From assembly GCF_000331775.1 (NCBI RefSeq), contig NZ_CAPJ01000404.1:1-5247 (forward strand): 5,247 nucleotides of DNA, read 5' to 3'. Below, piece after piece: positions 1 through 5,247 of the stretch (its first letter is position 1; every line of letters starts with the position of its first letter). The notes below the pieces were generated by a model. That model did not search any database. It worked only from the letters and a program-made list of their open reading frames with translations, and was not told the origin of the DNA. The position numbers and the translations under genes are program-made. The stretch is from Xanthomonas translucens pv. translucens DSM 18974. GTDB taxonomy: Bacteria; Pseudomonadota; Gammaproteobacteria; Xanthomonadales; Xanthomonadaceae.

Positions 1-1417
1 CGGCGAAGAACGGGCGCGTATCGGCCTGGCGGAAATCGAAGGCATCCACCAGATCGCCGCAGACCGCGCGGCGCCACGGCGTCAGCCCGCGTGCGGCGAC
101 GCCGAAGCGGCGTTCCAGCAGGCGCAGCACCGAGGTGTGGTCGTAGACCTGCGAATCGATCCAGCCGCCGCGGCTCCACGGCGAGATCACATACATCGGC
201 ACCCGCGGACCCAGCCCGTAGGGCCGGCCGCGCAGCTCGGGCGGATCGGCCTTCTCGTCGCCCGGCGCCGGGTGCAGGTGGTATTCGCCGTCGGTGTTCA
301 CGGTCGAGGCGCCGGCCCAGCCGCCGGCCGAGGCCGGGTCGGGCGAGGGCGGTGCCGGCGGCGGCACGTGGTCGAAGAAGCCGTCGTTCTCGTCGAACAT
401 CAGCAGCAGCGCGGTGCGCGACCACACCTGCGGATCGGCGGTCAACGCATCCAGCACGCGCGCGGTGTAGGCCGCGCCCTGCGCGGGGCTGGACGGATTG
501 GGATGCTCGCTGCCGGCGGCGTCGGCGATGATGTAACTCACCGCCGGCAGCCGCGCGCCAAGTACGTCCTGGCGCAGCTGCGCCAGCGTGCGCGTGCCGA
601 CCCCGCGTTCGCGCAGGTGCGGATCGTACCCGGGTGCGCCGCGCCAGGCAGCGCGGAACGGGGCGAAGCCGGCCAGCGGGTTGTCGGTGAAGTTGTCGGC
701 CATGTCCTGGTAGATCCGCCAGGACACGCCGGCCTGCTGTAACGCTTCCACGTAGCTGGGCCAGTGGTAGTCGTCGGCATGCCCGCCCAGTTCGGGGAAG
801 TTGTCGTGCGAGTTGGCGATCACCGGCCCGCCGGCGCGCGCCTGCGGATCGTTCTGCCCGGTCCACAGGAACACGCGGTTGGGGTTGGTGCCGGCCTGGA
901 TCGCGCAGTGGTAGGCGTCGCACAGGGTAAAGGCCTCGGCCAGCGCGAACTGGAACGGCAGGTCGTCGCGCTCGTAGTGAGCCAGCGCGTGGTCGTGCTT
1001 GGCCGCGGCCCAGCGGCCCATGCGGCCGTGGTCCCAGGCCTGCTGCGCGTTCGGCCAGGTGTGCGGGGTGCCCTGCACGCGCATCGTGCGGAAGTCGCGC
1101 GCTGTCTGCAGCGGGAACGGGGTCAGCAGGCGGCTGCCGTCCTCGCTGGGTTGCAGCCACACGTTGCGCGGGGCGATGCCGGGCAACGGCGGCGCCGGGA
1201 TCGGGAAGCGGTCGCCGAAGCCGCGCGCGCCGGCGAAGCTGCCGAAGTAATGGTCGAAGGCGCGGTTCTCCTGCATCAGGATCACCACGTGCTGCAGATC
1301 CTGCAGGGTGCCGCTGCGCACGTCGGGGGCGATCGCGGCAGCGCGGGCAATGCTGGGCGGCAACAGCGCGGCGGCGGCGCCGGCCTGGAGCAGGCGACGG
1401 CGGGAAAGATCGGTCAT
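1..1417 (-). CDS. Phosphocholine-specific phospholipase C, Tat-exported (N-terminal 472 codons, 3' end outside window)
   Basis: This enzyme hydrolyses phosphatidylcholine-type lipids to diacylglycerol and a phosphorylated head group, outside the cytoplasm. The protein starts MTDLSRRRLLQAG, a twin-arginine Tat signal followed by an Ala/Leu-rich stretch and a likely cleavage near ARA (about residue 26). The phosphoesterase domain follows: HVVILMQENRAFDHYFG (residues 43-59, metal-binding Glu-Asn), LCDAYHC (165-171), AGTNPNR (175-181) where Thr177 fits the family's nucleophile position, FDENDGFFDHVPPP (341-354, metal-binding acidic residues), SPWSRGGW (412-419), DHTSVLRLLERRFGV and SPWRR-like TPWRRAVCGDL (residues 447-456). 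I recall family members of about 700 residues, so roughly a third, including the usual C-terminal repeat domains, should lie left of the window. The frame is open with no visible lesion. ATG at 1417 is chosen because it puts the Arg pair at residues 6-8. No clear Shine-Dalgarno is visible. Haemolytic activity cannot be inferred. The gene sits 85 bp downstream of a broken TonB-dependent receptor on the same strand. Confidence 0.95.
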   Translation of the reverse strand, partial: MTDLSRRRLLQAGAAAALLPPSIARAAAIAPDVRSGTLQDLQHVVILMQENRAFDHYFGSFAGARGFGDRFPIPAPPLPGIAPRNVWLQPSEDGSRLLTPFPLQTARDFRTMRVQGTPHTWPNAQQAWDHGRMGRWAAAKHDHALAHYERDDLPFQFALAEAFTLCDAYHCAIQAGTNPNRVFLWTGQNDPQARAGGPVIANSHDNFPELGGHADDYHWPSYVEALQQAGVSWRIYQDMADNFTDNPLAGFAPFRAAWRGAPGYDPHLRERGVGTRTLAQLRQDVLGARLPAVSYIIADAAGSEHPNPSSPAQGAAYTARVLDALTADPQVWSRTALLLMFDENDGFFDHVPPPAPPSPDPASAGGWAGASTVNTDGEYHLHPAPGDEKADPPELRGRPYGLGPRVPMYVISPWSRGGWIDSQVYDHTSVLRLLERRFGVAARGLTPWRRAVCGDLVDAFDFRQADTRPFFA

Positions 1418-1442
1418 GGCGTGGGCATCGGCAGGTCGGGAC

Positions 1443-1476
1443 GAAAAGAACTCGCCGGCGTCACCAGGCCGCCGGC
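1443..1476 (-). terminator. Possible intrinsic terminator or attenuator between receptor and phospholipase C
   Basis: Read on the minus strand, GCCGGCG (1476-1470) pairs perfectly with CGCCGGC (1460-1454) across a 9-nt loop. GAG and then TTCTTTT (1450-1444) follow. A 7-bp GC-only stem with a short T-rich tail fits a rho-independent terminator, although the T run is interrupted and starts 3 nt after the stem. It lies after the receptor stop codon and only 26 nt before the phospholipase start, so full termination here would require a promoter inside the gap. Partial read-through is the other option. Confidence 0.45.
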
Positions 1477-1480
1477 AAGG

Positions 1481-1500
1481 GCGCAGCATGCGGGCTGCGC
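1481..1500. repeat. Perfect 7-bp inverted repeat with 6-nt loop
   Basis: The arms gcgcagc (1481-1487) and gctgcgc (1494-1500) are exact reverse complements around a 6-nt loop. The element starts 2 nt downstream of the receptor stop codon on the minus strand. It has no T run of its own, so on its own it is better read as an mRNA-stabilising hairpin or a protein-binding palindrome than as a terminator. With the neighbouring hairpin at 1454-1476 it could form a tandem 3'-end structure. Confidence 0.5.
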
Positions 1501-1502
1501 GA

Positions 1503-2790
1503 TTACAGATCCAGCGTCAGGGTCAGCCCGACCGTGCGCGGTGCGGCGATGAACGCGCTGTCGCTGCCGTCCACGCCTTCCAGGTAGCGCTTGCCGAGGT
1601 AGCGCCCGGAGATGCCGAACGCCCAGGCCTGGCCCTGCCAGTCGGCAGAGGCCACCAGCGTGTTGCGTGGCTGCCCGATCACCTGCGAGCCGGGGTGGGG
1701 GGGATTCCAGTGCCGTGTCGCGGTCGGCGTCGCCGCTGCCCAGGTAGGTCGCCTTGTTGAAGGTGTAGGCGCCGTTGACCCGCGTTGCCCAGCGCCGCTT
1801 CCACGCCGCGCGCATGCACGCCGCCGAAGTCTCGTAGACGCTGTCGCTCTCGCCGAGATAATCGATGCCGCTGACGAAGGTTTTCGGCACGTATAGAATG
1901 CGGTTGTCGAAGCGGATGTCGTACACGGTGACGCTGCCGGTCAGCGGCCAGCGGCTCATGCGCAGGCCCAGTTCGATGTTGTCGGCGGTCTCCGGCTTGA
2001 CCAGGCTCAGCGCCACCGGATCGGTCTCGCCGAGCACGCCGGAGGGGATCGCGGCGAAGTTCTGCGAGTAGCCGGCGAAGGCTTCCAGGCCCTGCACCGG
2101 GGTGGTCCAGGTCAGGCCGGCAGAGAACAGCGGATCGGAATGCGAATCCGATTCGACGTGTTCGCTGTCGCCGATGCGGCGGTCGCGGGTCTGGTCGACG
2201 AAGAACTGCTTGACCCCCATACGCCAGGCGAAGTTGCCGTAGCGCATCACGTCTTCCACGTAGTACATGCGCTCGTCGGTGTCGTAGTTGTCCTTGAACT
2301 GCAGCCAGTACGGCACATGGTCGAAGGCGATGTTGCTGCCGACGTTGAGCAACCGGTGCCAGTCGCGTGTGACGCTGCGCTGGTATTTTTCCAGCCACAC
2401 ACCGCTGCGCACGGTGTTATCGATCGCGCCCAGGTCGGTGCGCCATTCGGCATCGGCGGTGACGCCGGCGCGGTGGTTGTCGTAATGGCTATGGCGGTAG
2501 GACTGCACCGCTTGCGAACCAGCCGGATCGCAGGCCGGGTCCGACTCGGCCGGCAGCGTCGCGCTGCCGCTGCAGCCGGCCAGCATCGTCGCCGCTGCAC
2601 CGGTCGGGGTGACGAAATAGATCTCGCCCAGGTCGCTGCCGCCGTACACGGTGCGTCCGGCGGTGTATTCGGATTCGGGCTTGCTGCTGCCGTCGTTGGT
2701 CACGTCCACCAGGTATGGCGGGATCCAGTCGTCGCGGCCTTGCATGCGATGCGCGTAGCCAGCCAGCGTGTTGCGAGCATGCGCAACCGT
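1503..2790 (-). pseudogene. TonB-dependent outer-membrane receptor, C-terminal beta-barrel fragment with frameshifts
   Basis: An intact receptor of this type imports a bulky nutrient through the outer membrane using TonB energy. Here only barrel sequence remains. Reading from about 2787 it gives HARNTLAGYAHR, DDWIPPYLVDV, YGGSDLGEIYFVTPTG, QSYRHSHYDNHRAGVTADAE, WLQFKDNYDTDERMYYVED, FSAGLTWTTPVQGLEAFAGY, KPETADNIELGLR, FDNRILYVPKT and VNGAYTFNKATYLGSGDAD. The alternation of aromatic and polar residues and the KPET..NIELG motif are typical of this family. The signal peptide, TonB box and plug are absent. Near the 3' end there are three indels: about one base missing at 1829-1831, one extra at 1785-1786, and one extra in the G7 run at 1697-1703. 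With these corrected the frame ends ...QPRNTLVASADWQGQAWAFG, RYLGKRYLEG and a final strand APRTVGLTLTLDL, with TAA at 1505-1503. About 427 codons remain of an expected 750-1000. The left boundary is approximate and the substrate cannot be told. Confidence 0.88.
1697..1703 (-). other. G7/C7 homopolymer carrying a one-base insertion in the receptor pseudogene
   Basis: On the coding strand this is CCCCCCC directly after codons reading DTALES. With seven C the frame runs on as PPPRLAGDRAATQHAGG, which is not receptor-like, and stops only at 1414. With six C it becomes ES-PHPGSQVIGQPRNTLVA and continues to the receptor-like final strands and TAA at 1505-1503. The shift is read directly from the sequence. 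Whether it is a true mutation or a base-calling error cannot be decided here. Confidence 0.8.
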
Positions 2791-2820
2791 CGTCCCGCTG
2801 CTGATGATCGTCCTGTATCG

Positions 2821-3362
2821 GCTGATCCGTTGCGCGGTGGCCGTCCGGCCCTGCCGATCCGGTTGATGGTTGGGCTGCTCTGCCTCAAGCACGCCTACGC
2901 CTTGTCCGACGAGGCGGTGTGCGCGCGTTAGCGCAGGCTGCTTGGCTGGGTGATCCGGGACATCGGGCGCAAACGGCAGACGCTGGAAGACACCGCCCAG
3001 CAACAGGTGCGGGGGTGGGTGGAACGGGCCTAACGGCTCTGGCGCCAGCGGCGCAAGCACAAGCGGTATGCCGTGCATGCTCCGGAGGTGGAGTGCATCG
3101 GCAAGGGCAAGGCACGCAGGCCGTATGAGTTCGCAGTGAAGGTCGGTATGGCGGTGACGGCGAAGAAAAGCAGGAGCACCGGCTGGACCGCTGCTGGCTC
3201 AAGGGCGCGCAAGGCGATGCGCTGAACGCCATCGGCGCGGCTGCCGGCGACAACCTGCGCTGGCGGATGCGTTGGAGCGCGTTTTTGCGTGCTTGGCTCC
3301 GAGCCAGTGTGCTCGCGCCGATGGCGAAATCCACCGCAGTCGTTGCGGCGGTCATCTGCTGA
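2821..3362 (+). mobile_element. IS5-family transposase remnant (two internal deletions, two stops, one frame change)
   Basis: Translation from 2821 gives DPLRGGRPALPIRLMVGLL, CLKHAYALSDEAVCAR and a TAG at 2929. This is the conserved N-terminal region of IS5-type transposases. The same frame then resumes far downstream in the protein: RRLLGWVIRDIGRKRQTLED, a TAA at 3031, then KHKRYAVHAPEVECIGKGKA and RPYEFAVKVGMAVTAKK. A second deletion near 3165-3183 changes frame and joins LDRCWLKGAQGDALNAIGA, NLRWRMRWSAFLRAWLRA and a final VVAAVIC with TGA at 3360. Family members carry the catalytic Asp, Asp and Glu inside the two missing blocks, so this copy cannot transpose. It faces opposite to all three genes. 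I see no terminal inverted repeat pair or target duplication; the left end appears lost. The exact left limit is uncertain, between about 2790 and 2827. Confidence 0.85.
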
Positions 3363-3698
3363 CGGGGATTCTTCAGGGCCGACTAAATACGTCAGCGAAA
3401 GCCCTGGCATGGTTGTGGCAGAGATGTTGCGAAAATGGCGAATCGCGCCGATGACGTTGCGCATCCGTAATCGGCGGATTTTTCGTTCGCCATGAACGCG
3501 TGCTTGACCATTTTCACCTGTTGCAAGCCTGCGATGCGGTGGGGGCGCGCCGGCATGTGCCGGGTAGATCGCGCTGCTCGGCGGTCGCGCAGGCGCTGCG
3601 TGAATCGTGCAACGGGTGCTCGCATTGCGCGTCGTGGAAACACACGGGTCCGATGCCGGCGGATGGTTGCGTTCTCGGAATCTCCGGGGCTGCCAAGG
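3363..3698. other. Non-coding interval between IS remnant and OGT-like gene
   Basis: This 336-bp stretch follows the transposase remnant's final stop and ends at the stop codon of the OGT-like gene. Short open frames cross it on both strands, for example one from ATG at 3492 on the plus strand and one from 3727 on the minus strand. None has a recognisable motif or a good ribosome binding site, and most run into the OGT gene antisense. GC content is visibly lower around 3390-3520 than in the genes on either side. The first part (3363 to perhaps 3400) may still be the insertion sequence's right end. No tRNA, receptor plug sequence or second transposase could be seen. Confidence 0.55.
3431..3515. 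repeat. Nested palindromic structure with T-run (possible terminator or dispersed repeat)
   Basis: Several inverted repeats are stacked here. The inner pair is cgccgat (3446-3452) with atcggcg (3470-3476), separated by a 17-nt loop. Next outward, aatc (3441-3444) can pair with gatt (3477-3480). Outside that, atggcgaa (3435-3442) is the reverse complement of ttcgccat (3486-3493). Overlapping these, gaaaatgg (3431-3438) is the reverse complement of ccattttc (3508-3515). The two outer pairings compete with each other. On the plus strand the inner stem is followed by a run of five T (3479-3483), so it could terminate transcription leaving the IS remnant. Confidence 0.5.
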
Positions 3699-5247
3699 TC
3701 AGCCTGCGTTCTGCCATCCGCGTTCATGTGCCAGTCCCCGCAGCAGCGCGGCGAAGTCTGCAGCGAAACCTTGCATGTCGAACAGGCCGGTGCTGGCGCG
3801 GCGCTGTTGCAGCGTATCGCGCAGTACGCGCAGCGCCGCCGGATCGCGGCCCAACTGTACCGCCTTGGCGGCGAAGGCGGCGTCGTCGGCGACGTTCATC
3901 GCGTCCATGCCCAGGTGATGGTTGAGGCTGCCGGCCACGCGTGCGGCGAAGGTCGTGCCGGGGCAGGTCAGTAGCGGGCAGCCGGCCCACAGTGCATCGG
4001 AGGCGGTGGTGTGCGCGTTGTACGGATGCGTGTCCAGGAACAGGTCGGCATGCCGGTAGCGGGCCAGGTAGTCGGCATGCGCCAGCTTGGGCATGAAGCG
4101 CAGCCGCGCCGGATCCACGTCGGCGCGGCGCGCGGCCTCGCGCAGCCGCGCATCGGCCTGGCCGGGTCCGGACAGCAGCCACAGCATGCTGTCCGGAACC
4201 TGGCGCAGCACCGCCAGCATCCGCGTCATGCTGCGCGGGGTCAGCTTGTAGCTGTTGTTGAAGCAGCAGAACACGGTGCCGTGTTCGGGTAACCCGCAGT
4301 CGCGGCGCGCTGGCGGCGCCGCGATGCGGCGGCTGTCGTCCGAGGGCTGGAACGCGCGCGGCAGGCGCAGCACGCGCTCGCTGTAATGTGCGGCCAGCGC
4401 ATCGGGCAGCGCGAACGCATCGCCGATCACATAGTCGATCCAGGGCGCGCCGGACGTGCCGGGGTAGGCCAGCCAGTTGATCTGCAGCGGTGCCGGACGC
4501 AGTGCCAGCACTTCCGGCGCGCCGCCGCCGCCCCAGCCGCGCAGGTCGAACAGGAGGTCGATGCCGGCATCGCGAATGCCTTGCGCGATCGCCCGGTGCG
4601 GCTGTCCGGCCACGTCGTGCCAGGCATGCGCCGCGGCGCGCAGGCGCGCGCCGATCGCGCTGCCGTCGTCGCGGTTCAATGCGAAAAGCTGCACCTGCAG
4701 GTCGGCATGCGCGCGCAGCCGTTCGAACAAGGCCACGGTCAGCAGCCCGGTGGGATGCGCGCCGAAGCCGTTGGACAGGAAACCGATCTGCAAGGGGCCG
4801 GCGCGGCGCAGCGTCGCGGCCGGCAACGGCGTCAGTGTCTGCGCCAGGGCAAGCGCACGGTTGCGTGCGCAGTGCAGCTGTTCGGCGGCAGTGGCGTCCT
4901 CGTTGAGGAAGGCGAACGGTTCGATCGCCGGATGGCCCTGGCGCACCGCGCCGCGGACCTGCTGCGACAGCGCGTCCAGCGCACGCCAATCGCACAGTTT
5001 GCGTCGCCAGTTCAGCAGGTGCGCGGCGATCGACGGTTCCTGCGGCAGCAGCGCATGCGCGTGCGCATAGGCCTGCGTGGCGGCTTCGGCCTCGCCGTTG
5101 TCCTCCAGCGCATGGCCCAGCCACAGGGCGATGCCCGGATGCTGCGGCGCGTGCTGCAGCGCCTGGCGCAATGCGGCGCTGGCTTCGGCGTGGCGGCCCT
5201 GGCTCCAGCGCACGCGGCCCAGCCGCGCCAGGGCTTCCGGATGCGCC
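3699..5247 (-). CDS. SPINDLY/OGT-like O-linked N-acetylglucosaminyltransferase with TPR repeats (5' end outside window)
   Basis: This is a cytoplasmic GT41-type glycosyltransferase, expected to use a UDP-sugar such as UDP-GlcNAc; acceptors in bacteria are poorly known. The frame is open from the right edge (AHPEALARLGRVRWSQGRHAE) to TGA at 3701-3699. TPR-like helices cover the first 75 or so visible residues (EALARLGRVRWSQGRHAEAS; IALWLGHALEDNGEAEAATQ). The catalytic part follows: LQIGFLSNGFGAHPTGLL (His near position 4757), FDLRGWGGGGAPEVLALRP, PLQINWLAYPGTSGAPWIDY, VFCCFNNSYKLTPRSM (Lys near 4247), FMPKLAHADYLARYRHADL, FLDTHPYNAHTTASDALWAG and FAARVAGSLNHHLGMDAMNV. The His-to-Lys spacing is 170 residues, matching His218 and Lys388 of the X. 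campestris enzyme as I recall it. That puts full length near 569 residues, with about 54 missing at the right edge. GTG at 5213 is an internal Val, not a start. The gene looks intact where visible and shows no operon link to the others. Confidence 0.95.
   Translation of the reverse strand, partial: AHPEALARLGRVRWSQGRHAEASAALRQALQHAPQHPGIALWLGHALEDNGEAEAATQAYAHAHALLPQEPSIAAHLLNWRRKLCDWRALDALSQQVRGAVRQGHPAIEPFAFLNEDATAAEQLHCARNRALALAQTLTPLPAATLRRAGPLQIGFLSNGFGAHPTGLLTVALFERLRAHADLQVQLFALNRDDGSAIGARLRAAAHAWHDVAGQPHRAIAQGIRDAGIDLLFDLRGWGGGGAPEVLALRPAPLQINWLAYPGTSGAPWIDYVIGDAFALPDALAAHYSERVLRLPRAFQPSDDSRRIAAPPARRDCGLPEHGTVFCCFNNSYKLTPRSMTRMLAVLRQVPDSMLWLLSGPGQADARLREAARRADVDPARLRFMPKLAHADYLARYRHADLFLDTHPYNAHTTASDALWAGCPLLTCPGTTFAARVAGSLNHHLGMDAMNVADDAAFAAKAVQLGRDPAALRVLRDTLQQRRASTGLFDMQGFAADFAALLRGLAHERGWQNAG

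Noticed and set aside
137..1552. Long plus-strand open frames at 137-742 and 764-1552
   Set aside because: They are antisense to the phospholipase C frame, which has clear family motifs throughout. Their translations are Arg/Gly/Ala-rich and show no recognisable domain, as expected for shadows in high-GC DNA.
1697..1703. Phase-variable on/off switch of a surface receptor
   Set aside because: The receptor lacks its signal peptide, plug and start, and carries further indels, so switching this tract could not restore a functional product.
2140..2931. Plus-strand open frame of 263 codons ending at the TAG at 2931
   Set aside because: Most of it is antisense to the receptor fragment. Only its last ~35 codons, from about 2821, are real coding remnant, belonging to the IS5 transposase.
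3363..3698. tRNA gene, CRISPR array or attachment site in the spacer next to the IS remnant
   Set aside because: There is no cloverleaf, no regularly spaced direct repeats and no paired direct repeat flanking the IS remnant. Only inverted repeats were found.
3492..3974. Possible small secreted or Cys-rich protein starting MNACLTIFTCCKP on the plus strand
   Set aside because: It has no convincing ribosome binding site, becomes Arg-rich, and runs antisense into the OGT-like gene. No family resemblance could be seen.
3724..5124. Minus-strand 466-codon frame overlapping the OGT-like gene
   Set aside because: It is an alternate frame of the same strand with Arg-rich low-complexity translation. 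The neighbouring frame carries all OGT motifs.

Overview
The window is high-GC DNA that reads like a Xanthomonas or close Xanthomonadaceae chromosome. The evidence is a TPR-type O-GlcNAc transferase homologue whose key residues have the spacing I recall for the X. campestris enzyme, a TonB-dependent receptor of the kind abundant in Xanthomonas, a Tat-exported phosphocholine-specific phospholipase C, and an IS5-type transposase remnant. The genus assignment is inference from protein family resemblance. No search was run.

Layout, left to right. (1) Positions 1-1417, minus strand: the N-terminal 472 codons of a phosphocholine-specific phospholipase C with a twin-arginine signal; its 3' end lies off the left edge. 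(2) Positions 1418-1502: an 85-bp gap with two hairpins, one resembling an intrinsic terminator. (3) Positions 1503 to about 2790, minus strand: the C-terminal half of a TonB-dependent outer-membrane receptor. It is a pseudogene, with its signal peptide, TonB box and plug missing and at least three single-base indels near its 3' end. (4) About 2821-3362, plus strand: a decayed IS5-family transposase with two internal deletions, two in-frame stops and no catalytic DDE residues left. (5) Positions 3363-3698: a non-coding stretch, visibly less GC-rich around 3390-3520, with a nested palindrome. (6) Positions 3699-5247, minus strand: a SPINDLY/OGT-like glycosyltransferase, intact in what is visible and open at the right edge.

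How the parts relate. The receptor and the phospholipase C are tandem on one strand and probably formed an operon, with the receptor first. A rearrangement marked by the transposase remnant removed the receptor's 5' half and presumably its promoter. The phospholipase may therefore be cut off from its original transcription start. The missing receptor half does not reappear on the far side of the remnant, so this is a deletion or rearrangement and not a simple insertion. The OGT homologue looks unrelated to the operon.

I found no credible new multi-gene system. The most useful observations are the layered decay of the receptor, the misleading 554-codon chimeric reading frame across the junction, and the two structured non-coding stretches.
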